Origin: HK1 sp965220535
GTDB lineage: Bacteria; Pseudomonadota; Gammaproteobacteria; HK1
Assembly: GCA_965220535.1 (NCBI GenBank)
Contig: OZ244833.1
Location: 3,410,001 to 3,474,000, forward strand
Length of the DNA stretch: 64,000 bases
Reading direction: 5' to 3'
Shown: piece by piece, positions 18,101 through 26,900 of the stretch
Layout: each line of letters begins with the position of its first letter
Position numbering within the stretch: position 1 is the first letter of the stretch
The notes under the pieces: generated by a model
What the model was told of the DNA's origin: nothing
The model's database searches: none
Seen by the model: the letters and a program-made list of their open reading frames with translations, nothing else
Translations under genes and position numbers: made by a program

Positions 18101-19294
18101 GAGAGCGAGACCATTATCCTGACCGCTTCGAACGGGGACTACGAAGGAATCGTCCGCAGGGTCTCGCTGATGGTCATGGATATCGATAGACCGGGGGAGT
18201 TGGTGAGCAATTTCGAGACCCTCACATCGGATGATTCGGACACATTGACCATCGAAGAGGGTGAATCGAGATCCTTCGGACTCAATCTGGAGCGCAAACC
18301 GACGGTGGTCGAAATCAGCGTCGCTTTGAGCAGCAAAAACGACGATATCGAATTCGAGCCGAATACGTTGAAGTTCACCAACTGGAATTGGGATGAGCCG
18401 CAGCCCGTCGTCTTCACCGTTCGCGAAGACGACGACGCTGCTTGGGAAACCGCCGATATCACCATGACGGCTTCGGGCGGCAACTACGAGGGTGTCATTA
18501 TCCGACACCATTTGAATATCATGGACGACGAAGAGAGCGAGCGCGAGCAAGGCATTACCGAACCGGGCGAGCACCCTTCGACATGGCCGCTTCGTTCGCA
18601 TGGTTTCGCGATTCCCCCGGTCGCCGCCCAAGGCGACGAGGCGCTGGTGCGTTTGTACTGCAAAGAGGAAAGCGTCAGTTGCGTGATATTTTTCGATTGC
18701 AGCGCCCAAAATGACACCGGCACCTATCGCGGTCGATGGCTGCGAGCGATCCCCCCTCGGGGCGCCGATACCGTCGCCTTGGATGCCATCGCCGAGATCG
18801 TCGGCGATTCCCTGGAAGGAAAAGGGCGTTTGAGTTGCGGTTTCCGCTCGCAGCAGATGATCGTCTCCCAAGTATGGACCCGCTCCGGCGACGGCGTTCT
18901 CGCCAACAACAGCCATGCGATTCACAGTCATGAGAACCAAGCGGATATCGGTAGCATCCCGTCGCCGAACGGACGCGATGTCTCGAATATCCGCATTCGT
19001 TGCAACAAAGGCGGGGCCCATGATTGCACCGATACCCGCCTCGAATGCGCCGAAGACGACGGGACGGTGCATACCGCCCGAGTGGGAGCGATTTTGCGGG
19101 GCATCGTGCGGCATATACAGACCCGGGAACTGGCGGATCTCTTGGATCATGAATGGGAGGGGATGAATCTTTCGTGCACGGTATTTTCCGATCGACCCTT
19201 CACCGTCCAGATCCTGACCCGAACCGGCGGCGGCCGGGCCTTGGTCAACAACACCGCCGTCAGCGCGTACCGGGAGGATGCGAACGCCGAGTGA
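11288..19294 (+). CDS. Giant secreted Calx-beta-like repeat protein 1 (2,668 aa)
   Basis: Residues 1-26 are a Sec signal peptide (MKRIDSVLAALVVAVVVLGQ then SSEVQA before Asp27). Residues 27 to about 153 form a unique N-domain with four Cys, encoded by noticeably AT-richer DNA. Nineteen modules of about 105-115 residues follow, each with a core of the type EGGSGTFTVKL, LTFTxxNWxxxQTVTV, DDDxxDDxATIxLTASGG and a closing VTDDD, resembling the Calx-beta fold, whose acidic ends bind Ca2+. A Pro/Gly/Thr-rich insertion with the Cys pair CVGEDC interrupts module 3/4 (nt about 12750-12915). The C-terminus (nt about 18580-19290) is a tandem pair of four-Cys domains ending TRSGDGVLANNS and TRTGGGRALVNN, unknown to me. 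No RTX nonapeptides, LPXTG or membrane anchor are seen, so a secreted or surface-attached adhesin/fibre is the best guess. ATG 11288 was chosen for its signal peptide; the frame opens at 11156. Confidence 0.85.
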   Translation: MKRIDSVLAALVVAVVVLGQSSEVQADHSPTNDPQLQSAHLCLKLVADFAQRPVLKNECKHKVIIYGLRGGFTNIGKGTINKGVTTGPGILDIEYTSGRVCVEYADGRTDNGGEAEQRDAGQKRCPSNRPLDDKDYDPFTMYPPEKLDAGLRGFPKTVEVPEGGSGTFKVRLTTSPRENLDDPDDDPAVTVTFASPGNDLTIDTDSVQSGAQNTVTFTGANWGMPRTVTVTSSASDDDVAVPAPVEVTVTATGGGSGDYSYAGVSGTLTIQVTETDEANLVLEDPTGTLSVNEGGTGTFKVKLSAQPGAAVTVNIASSNTDVTFSPPSLSFSASTWDAYQTVTVTAAQDDGAQDDEATLTLTASGGGFDDVNAAKEVKVVDDDLVKFDIDIAADGSGVRNLAIDEGGDATFKVRLNNKPAKNTVADLSQVVTAARPKNPDVSFTPIRLTFTTSDWNVYQTVRVSAAADADTANETVIIALAGSEDGGYKGLPPPDGIPVTPGPLTPITPGTLPTGPGTTPDPPCVGEDCVGAPLPTNPVATTFLDSVKVTVTDSGTAAQPVLSTTALEVDEGSSATFTVAMNKAPGSATTVNLSVPSGSAVSTSPTSLNFTANDWSAKTVTVSAAEDANRIGETVNITLSPRAQGVDGGAVVVSVKDNDALNLVLSPTSISINEGETAEFTVKLGADPGTETEIAVRSDHIYVKVDTDLRLGGYQNTLTFTAGSNGNWNTPQRVRLTADDEIDLRDRDTEPPTEEEDTFTVDPDDEDVTISLTAATVATASLGVRVLDDEVLRPQVSVSSALIVDEGSSATFDVKLSKDPGTGITVNVVSTDTTAVTVDKSTLNFSAATGGANNWNTPQTVRVTAQQDADGTDDRATINLTAAALDQPAAVEVRVKDDESGPELIVSPDTLSVAEGGSAPFTVRLNSRPSASVTVTLAQSGADNDDVSFDTDPDTNGDQSTLTFTADDWDMNQTVTVSAAHDSDTADDSATIGLTAAGGGFDNITESVAVSVPDKGAPDLTLAGLNPSDSSLTVDEDDSAEFTVRLSVRPSADVRVSLARSGSTDVTLDTDPDTNGDQDTLDFTTDDWQTPQTVTVSAADDGDSAADTATISLTASGGDYASVTKNVSVNVTDDDSPGLTLAVQNRSVTTLTVAEDDSEDFTVRLNTQPSAEVTVTLARSGSTDVTLDTDPDTNGDQDTLTFSTSNWDSPQTVTVSAADDGDITDDTATITLTPSGGDYADVTAVSLSVTVTDDDSPGFAFTRTPLTVAEGETGTFMVALKTLPSANVTVTLEQPSNTDVTLDTDTGQSGNQNTLTFETGNWDSPQTVTVAAAEDSDGDNDTATITLTASGGGYDGVNTDNTVAVTVSDDDSIGFTLLPASELTLNEGASGNFTVRLKTLPSADVTVTLAQSGSTDVTFDTDTGTAGDQATLTFTSATDATGGWNMDQTVTVAAAEDDDGAEDTATLSLTATGGGYDSATASLGIEVTDDDPAGLTIVPSNKTLAVNEGGSADFTVRLKTKPSQNVTVALAQSGTSNDDISLDDDELIFTPQNWDRVQTVRVSAEQDDDAVADTATISLTASGGGSGGDSYANITENVRVNVSDDDAAGLTLSLQRVDIVEGATATFTVRLKTRPAADVRVTLEQSGTVNQDVSIDTDADTSGTQKTLTFTPANWNVPQTVTLAAAEDDDGNEDSATISFTAAGGGSGGNSYDNVTDSLSVKVTDTDAPGLILSSRLIEVDEGDDGTFDMRLAILPDVPVTVTLTQPANGDVKVDTDPDTPGNQTTLTFAIADWNKVQTVTVAAADDNDASDERATIALTATGGSYAGLSAEVEVKVIDDDSPGFTLSTPELTVSEGRSGDFTVRLNTRPSATVTVRARVTQSSHDGITLSPQSLTFTSANWRTPKTVTVNTAEDDDAGEDGAKISLTASGGDYGDVTAGLSLKVSDDDRPGLEISKASLTVVEGEPGGEFTVNLATRPSQSVTVRLGQSGTANSDVIVDTESATPGDQDTLIFTSENWNSPRRVVVRAVDDDDGEMDSATISLTASGGGSGGNDHSGVSGEVRISVTDDESPGLVISSRSLNLIENGSATFTLRLVTKPNADVTVRFAVSPPNSDLSVDTDPDTTGNQDTLTFTAGDDDNEGNWQTPQTVSVFAAEDDDAFANVAAISISSSGGGYDGVGDRIGVTVSDGDTPGITLSKTLLKIEEEGKRGQFEVKLDTRPSQEVTITVALARTNESIGFTATGLTFGTDNWNNPQTVTVTTEKDSDAQDESETIILTASNGDYEGIVRRVSLMVMDIDRPGELVSNFETLTSDDSDTLTIEEGESRSFGLNLERKPTVVEISVALSSKNDDIEFEPNTLKFTNWNWDEPQPVVFTVREDDDAAWETADITMTASGGNYEGVIIRHHLNIMDDEESEREQGITEPGEHPSTWPLRSHGFAIPPVAAQGDEALVRLYCKEESVSCVIFFDCSAQNDTGTYRGRWLRAIPPRGADTVALDAIAEIVGDSLEGKGRLSCGFRSQQMIVSQVWTRSGDGVLANNSHAIHSHENQADIGSIPSPNGRDVSNIRIRCNKGGAHDCTDTRLECAEDDGTVHTARVGAILRGIVRHIQTRELADLLDHEWEGMNLSCTVFSDRPFTVQILTRTGGGRALVNNTAVSAYREDANAE

Positions 19295-19334
19295 ACACCC
19301 GGTGAACACCCGGTGAACACTGAGTGAAGACCGA
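19291..19334 (+). repeat. 11-bp tandem repeat straddling the stop codon of giant gene 1
   Basis: GTGAACACCCG occurs at 19291-19301 and 19302-19312, followed by variant units at 19313-19323 and 19324-19334. The TGA stop of giant gene 1 (19292-19294) lies inside the first unit. Because 11 is not a multiple of 3, changes in copy number downstream of this stop would not alter the protein. Confidence 0.85.
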
Positions 19335-20037
19335 ATGACGAGTCGCGAGTGAATACCGGGGCTTGCGGACGCCCGGAGACGAGCGGCGAGACGAGCGTTC
19401 GAAGGCGTCTTCGGGCTCGGCCCGTCCGTAACAAGCGAGATCGCTCGGCATCGTGGGGGTTTTTCGAGCGTCTTGGAGACTGATATCCCTCGATGCTCTA
19501 TCGCCGAAGGGCAGCTGATTCCTTCGTCTTTGTCGGCTCGCCTAAATATTCGGAGGTGTGGATAGAAGGCGGCTCGAAGACCCCCGGGCTTTGAGACGGC
19601 TTTGCCCATCGTCGCCTCGACAGCCTCTTTTATCGCTCGATCAAGACCGAAACCCCGGCTTTTCCGATAACGGCGCCGGCAGATACCCCTTGCTTGCCGA
19701 TCACGAGCGGTCGACGAGGGTCGTTGCCTTCTTCGCGCCGCCCCTCGATACCCCCTCGACCGGCGATCGATTCTGCCTTCGCCTCTCGCGGCGAAGGCAT
19801 CGTTCCTTCCCTTGCGTCGATTGCAATCTTGCACCGCCTTGCATTCGCTGCAGGATCAAGCGAAACAAGGTAAAATCAACGCCGATTTTTTGCATCTCGG
19901 CGAGGCTTTTCCCTTGCTTGGCGATCTTGCGGTTGCGCAAGCCAAACCCTCGCCCTTTTGTCCCGACCGAAAGAAGAGGGGCGAAGCGGACATATCCGTC
20001 CGATACTCGGCTTGTAATTTCAGGGGATTCAAAGCCA
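19335..20037. other. Intergenic region between giant genes 1 and 2
   Basis: No convincing gene is seen in these 703 bases. The frame of giant gene 2 stays open back to 19558, but that part is Arg/Pro-rich, has no family resemblance and no ribosome binding site, and precedes the true signal peptide by 191 codons. Homology to the leader of giant gene 1 begins at 20038. No clear terminator or promoter was found. Confidence 0.5.
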
Positions 20038-20112
20038 ATGCCAAGCCGATCAGGGGTTGTCGGAAGTCCAGGGTTGCCGAGTCGGCCGAGTTGTGATCGC
20101 AGCGTGGACGAT

Positions 20113-20967
20113 GAAAGGGGAGCGCCGGAGATGAAGAGAATCGACTCTGTGTTGGCCGCGCTGGTGGTGGCGGTGGTCGTGTTGGGGCAATCATCCGAGG
20201 TGCAGGCGGACCACAGCCCCACCAACGACCCTCAACTCCAATCGGCTCACCTTTGTCTCAAACTAGTAGCTGACTTTGCACAGAGACCCGTTCTCAAGAA
20301 CGAATGCAAGCATAAAGTTATTATCTATGGGCTAAGGGGTGGATTTACCAATATCGGAAAAGGGACTATCAATAAAGGTGTGACTACTGGTCCAGGTATT
20401 CTAGACATAGAGTACACGTCGGGAAGAGTATGCGTTGAATATGCTGATGGCAGAACCGATAACGGAGGCGAAGCGGAACAGAGGGACGCGGGCCAAAAAA
20501 GATGTCCCAGTAATAGGCCTTTGGATGATAAGGATTACGACCCTTTCACGATGTATCCTCCTGAAAAACTCGACGCCGGTCTGAGGGGTTTTCCGAAGAC
20601 GGTGGAGGTGCCGGAGGGCGGCAGCGGCACGTTCAAGGTGAGGTTGACGACATCGCCGCGAGAAAACCTCGATGATCCCGATGACGATCCCGCTGTGACG
20701 GTGACCTTCGCCTCGCCGGGCAACGACCTGACCATCGACACCGACAGTGTCCAAAGCGGTGCTCAGAACACCGTGACCTTCACCGGTGCCAACTGGGGTA
20801 TGCCTCGGACAGTGACCGTCACCTCCTCGGCCTCGGACGACGACGTGGCGGTGCCGGCGCCGGTAGAGGTCACGGTGACGGCTACGGGCGGTGGCAGCGG
20901 CGATTACAGCTACGCCGGGGTCAGCGGCACGTTGACGATTCAAGTGACGGAAACGGACGAAGCGAAC
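20113..20967 (+). repeat. 855-bp direct repeat, copy 2
   Basis: Partner of 11270-12124, offset 8,843 bp, with no difference noticed by eye, including synonymous sites. Sequence identity drops sharply beyond the right end although the protein modules continue in the same order. Confidence 0.88.
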
Positions 20968-23900
20968 CTGGTGCTCGAGGACCCGACGGAGACGTTGTCG
21001 GTCAACGAGGGCGAAAGCGACACTTTCAAGGTGAAGTTGAGCGCCCAGCCGGGGGCTGCGGTGACGGTGAACATCGCGTCGAGCAACACCGACGTGACGT
21101 TCAGCCCGACCTCGCTGAGTTTCGACGCATCGAACTGGAATACCGATCAGACGGTGACGGTCACCGCCGCCCAAGACGAGGGAGCCCAAGACGACGAAGC
21201 GACCCTGACGCTGACGGCATCGGGCGGTGGATTCGACGACGTCAACGCCACCAAGGAGGTCAAGGTGGTCGACGACGACCTCGTCAAATTCGATATCGAC
21301 CCCGAGCCGCGCAACTTGACGATATCCGAGGGCGGGGACGCAACCTTCCGAGTGAGGTTGAACAACAAGCCGGAAAAGAATATCGCCACGTTATTGAGTC
21401 AGACCCCGACGGCGAATCCGGATGTGACTTTCACGCCGACCCGGCTGACTTTCACCACCTCCGATTGGAGCACCTATCAGACGGTGACGGTCTCCGCCGC
21501 CGCCGACGAGGATAGCGCGGAAGATACGACGACGATTTCCTTGGTGGGTTCCGAGGACGGGGGCTATACCGGCATCAATCCGGGCGGCGGGCCCATCATC
21601 GTCAATCCCGGCGGCCCTGTCACCGTCGTTCCCCCCGGCACCGGCGGTACCCTGCCGACCGGCCCCGGCGTCAACCCCGACCCGCCTTGCGTAGGCCAAA
21701 ATTGCACCGGCAATCCCTTGCCGACGAACCCCGTTGCCACCACATTCTTGGATTTTGTGAGGGTGACGGTGACCGATACCGGCACCGCCGCCCAGCCGGT
21801 GCTGTCGACGACGGCATTGGAGATCGACGAAGGGAGTTCGGCGACGTTCACCGTCGCCATGAACAAAGCCCCCGGCAGCGCGACGACGGTGAGATTGAGC
21901 GTGCCCTCCGGTTCCGCCGTGTCGACGAACCCGACCTCCTTGAACTTCACCGCGAACGACTGGAGCGCCAAGCCGGTGACGGTGAGCGCGGCGGAGGATA
22001 CGAACCGCATCAACGAGACGGTCAATATCGCCCTCAGCCCCCGGGCGCTGGGGGTCGACGGCAGAGCGGTGGTCGTCAGCGTCAAGGATAACGACGCCTT
22101 GGATTTGGTCCTCTCCCCGGCCTCGATAACCATCAACGAGGGATGGGAAACGGGTGTTTTCACGGCCAAGTTGGCTGCCGATCCGGGCGCCGAGACCGAA
22201 GTCATCGTCAGATCCAATCATATTTACGTCAAGGTCGACACCGATTCGAGATTGGGCGGCTACCAGAACAAACTGACCTTCACCAGCAGTAACTGGGATA
22301 CACCCCAAACAGTGAGGGTCACCGGGGATAACGAGATAGACCTCAGAAGAAGGGATACGGACCCGCCGACGGACGACGATGACGAATTCATCGTCGACCG
22401 AGACGACGAAAACACGACGGTCAGCCTCACCGGTACGACGGTCGAAGCCGCATCGCTGGCGGTGCGGGTCTTGGACGACGAGATATTGAGACCGATGGTC
22501 TCGGTTTCCTCGGCATTGGTCGTGGACGAGGGGAGTTTCAAGACCTTCAAGGTCAGGTTGAGCAACGATCCGGGCTCGAATATCACCGTCAACGTAGCAT
22601 CCACCAATACCGCCGATGTCACGGTCGATCCATCCACGCTGACTTTCCAAAGTAACGGTGTCATCGGCGACTGGATTAACCCGCAGACGGTGACGGTCAC
22701 GGCGCAACAAGACGCCGACGGCACCGACGATAGCGCGACGATCAACCTCACCGCCGCCGCTCTCTCCCAACCGGCGGCGGTGGAAGTGCAAGTGATGGAT
22801 GACGAGTCCGGGCCGGAACTCATCGTGTCGCCGGATTCCACGCTGACGGTGGCCGAGGGTGGCAGCGCCCCGTTCACGGTGCGGCTGAATAACCAGCCCA
22901 GCGATGAGGTGACCGTGACCTTGGCGCAAAGCGGAACCGACAACGACGACGTCACCTTCAACCCCTCTAGACTGACCTTCTCCACCTCGGATTGGAACAC
23001 CGGGAAAACGGTGACCGTCTCCGCCGCCGACGACAGCGATACCACCGACGACACGGCGACGATCGGCCTGACGGCGGCCGGCGGCGGCTTCGACAATATC
23101 ACCGAAAGCGTCCCCGTCAGCGTAACCGACAAGGGCGCCCCGGACCTGACGCTTGCCGGTATGAAGCTTGTCAGTTCGACGCTGACGGTGGCCGAGGCCG
23201 GCAGCGAGGAGTTCACGGTGCGGCTGAGTGTCCGGCCGACCGCCGACGTGAGGGTGAGCTTGGCCCGAAGCGGAAGCGCCGACGTGACCTTCGATACCGA
23301 CCCCGACATGAACGACGACCAAAGCACCTTGGACTTCACAACCACGGACTGGCAGACGCCGCAGACGGTGACCGTCTCCGCCGCCGCCGACGGCGATGGT
23401 GCCGACGATACGGCGACGATCACCCTGACGGCATCCGGCGGGGACTACGCCTCTGTCACCAAAAGCGTCAGCGTCAGCGTGACCGACGACGATACCCCGG
23501 GTCTGACGCTTGCCGGTACGAAGCTTGTCAGTTCGACGCTGACGGTGGCCGAGGACGACAGCGAGGACTTCACGGTGCGGCTGAATACCCAGCCGAGCGC
23601 CGAGGTGACGGTGACCTTGGCCCAAACCGGAACCGACAACGACGACGTGAGCTTCGATACCGACCCCGACATGAACGGCGACCAAAGCACCCTGACCTTC
23701 TCCACCTCGGATTGGAACACCGGGAAAACGGTGACCGTCTCCGCCGCCGACGACAGCGATATCACCAACGACTCGGCGACGATCACCCTGACACCCTCGG
23801 GCGGGGACTACGCCGACGTCACCGCCGTCAACCTGTCGGTCACGGTAACCGACGACGATTCCCCGGGCTTTGCCTTTACCCGTACGCCGCTGACCGTCGC

Positions 23901-26900
23901 CGAGGGCGAGACCGGCACCTTCATGGTGGCGTTGAAGACCCTGCCGAGTGCCAACGTGACGGTGACCTTGGCCCGAAGCGGAAGCACCGATGTGACCTTC
24001 GATACCGACACCGGCCAGAGCGGCGATCAGGACACCCTGACTTTCGAGACCGGGAACTGGGACTCGCCGCAGACGGTCACCGTCGTCGCCGCCGAGGACC
24101 ATGACAGCACCGACGACACGGCGACGATCACCCTGACGGCGAGCGGCGGCGGCTATAACAACGTCAACACCGACAACACCGTGCAGGTCACGGTGACCGA
24201 CGACGATAGCCCGGGCTTTGACTTCGGGACGTCACCGACATTCGACGAGGGCTCGACCGGCAGCTTCACGGTGAAGTTGAAGACCCAGCCGAGCGCCGAC
24301 GTGACAGTGACCTTGGCCCGAAGCGGAAGCACCGACGTGACCTTCGATACCGACACCGGCCAGACCGGCGACCAAGACACCCTGACCTTCACGGCCACTA
24401 ACTGGAATATGGATCAGACCGTGACCGTCGCCGCCGTCGACGACGACGACGCGGATAACGATACGGCGACGATCAGCTTCTCGGCGAGCGGCGGCGGCTA
24501 TGACGACGTCAGCACCGACAACACCGTCACCGTTACCGTCAACGACACCGACACCCGCGGCTATACCCTCAATCCGACGGCATTGACGATCGACGAGGAG
24601 GGTAATCGCAACTTCACGGTGAAGCTGGATACCCGACCGAGCGCGAACGTGACGGTGACCTTGACGCCGGAGTCGGGCAGCGATGTGGGGGTCGATACCG
24701 ACTCCGTTATGGACGGCAACCAAGCCACCTTGACCTTCACCGGCGGTGCCGACAGCAACTGGAATACGCCGCAGACGGTCACCGTATCCGCCGACAGCGA
24801 CAACGACGCCGCCGACGATACGGCGACGATCACACTGTCGGCGGAGGGCGGCGGCTATGACAGCGTTGGTGGCAGCATCGTCATCACGGTGGAAGACAAT
24901 GACACTCCCGCCGTCGAGGCTACCGTCGCGACCCTGACGGTAATCGAAGGCAGGACGGGCAAGTTCGATGTCAGTTTGCAAACCCAGCCGAGCGGCACGG
25001 TGACGGTGGCCGTGGCGGCAAGCGGGGATTCTGACGTGACCGTCTCCCCCCCTAGTTTGACCTTCGACGGAGACGATTGGAATATGGGCCAAGAAGTGAC
25101 CGTTACCGCCGCCGAAGACACCGACTCGGATAACGATACGGCGACGATCACCTTGAACCCGTCGGGCGCAGACTATGCCGATGTCGACGACCTTACCGTA
25201 TCGATCACGGTGACCGACAACGATACCCCCGGTCTTGATATCACTCCTTCGAGCCTGACGGTGGAAGAAGGGAGCAACAACCAAACTTTCGGTGTGAAAT
25301 TGAATACGATGCCGAGTGCGCAAGTGACGGTGACTCTGGCGCAAAAGGCCCCGACCAACGACGACGTCAGCGTCAGCCCCACTAGACTGATCTTCTCCAC
25401 CACGAATTGGCATACGGCGAAGACAGTCACCGTCACTGCCGACGAAGACGACGATGTCTCCGAAGATACGGCGACCTTCGAGCTGACGAGCGCAGGCGGA
25501 GACTACGCCGATCTCGATGCCGTCGAGATGGTGATCACCGTCAACGACACCAGTGTCCGCGGCATCACGCTCTCCGATATCACCGGTACGAGTCTGACGG
25601 TTAGCGAGGGCGACAGCAGCGGCGACACCTTCAAAGTGGAGTTGGATACCCAACCGACCGGGACCGTGACCGTGGCCGTGACCCGAAGCGGGTCTTCCGA
25701 CGTGAGCGTCTCCCCCGCTAGTCTGACCTTCTCCACCTCGAATTGGGATACCGGGAAGACGGTCACCGTCACCGCCGTCGAGGACGACGATGCGTTCGAC
25801 GATACGGCGACGATCACCTTGAATCCATCGGGCGCAGACTATGGAAATGTCGACGACGTCGTAGTGAGCGTTACCGTCGATGACGACGACACCCCCGGTT
25901 TGACGTTCGATCCCACGAACAAGAGTTTGGCGGTGACCGAAGAAGGCGCTGCCGCCGAGCTCAAAGTGAAGTTGAATACCGAACCGAGCGCTGACGTGAC
26001 GGTGATGTTGGCGCTCTCGGATAGCGATCTCATCAGCGCCGACTCCACCAGCCTTACCTTCACGGCCTTGAATTGGGAGACTCAACAGACGGTCAACGTC
26101 ACCGCCGACGAGGACGACGATGCCCGCGACGGGTCGGCGACGATCACCATCACGGCGACAGGCGGGGGTTCGGGCGGAAACGATCACTCCAATATCAGCG
26201 AAACCGTGTCGGTCAGCGTAACCGACAACGACGAGCCGGGCCTGACGCTCGCCCCGACGGCATTGACGGTGGCGGAGGGGGAAAGCAAACCCTTCACGGT
26301 GAAGTTGGATACCGAACCGGCCGCCGACGTGACAGTGACTCTGGCGCAGCCGACGAATACCGACGTAACGCTCGACACCGACTCCGCCACCGCCGGCAAC
26401 CAAAGGGAGCTGACTTTCACGGCCGCCACATGGGACAACCCTCAGACGGTTACCGTTTCCGCCATCGATGACGACGACGGGGATGAAGACACGGCGACGA
26501 TCGGTCTCACGGCGAACGGCGGCGGAAGCGGCGACGATAGCTATGCCGGAGTCACCGACAGCATCGTTATCACGGTGACCGACACCGACGTACCCAATCT
26601 GATTATCGATCCGAGCGGAACGCTGGATGTGAACGAAGGTGGAAGCAGCACCTTCACGGTGAAGTTGTCGCTACGTCCGGATAACGACGTGACGGTGACC
26701 TTGACGCAGCCGTCGAATACCGAAGTGACCCTCGATACCGACACCGGCCAGAGTGGCAACCAACGTACCCTGACTTTCAGTACCACGAATTGGGATAGGG
26801 AGCAGACGGTCACCGTCTCCGCCGCCGAAGACGACGACGCCATCGATGACAGCGCTGTTCGCATCGAGATGAGGGCGAGCGGCGGAGGCTACGGCAGCGC

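Noticed and set aside
19558..20130. A 191-residue N-terminal extension of giant 2
   Set aside because: It precedes a perfect signal peptide with its own ribosome binding site, and the paralog giant 1 has unrelated sequence there.
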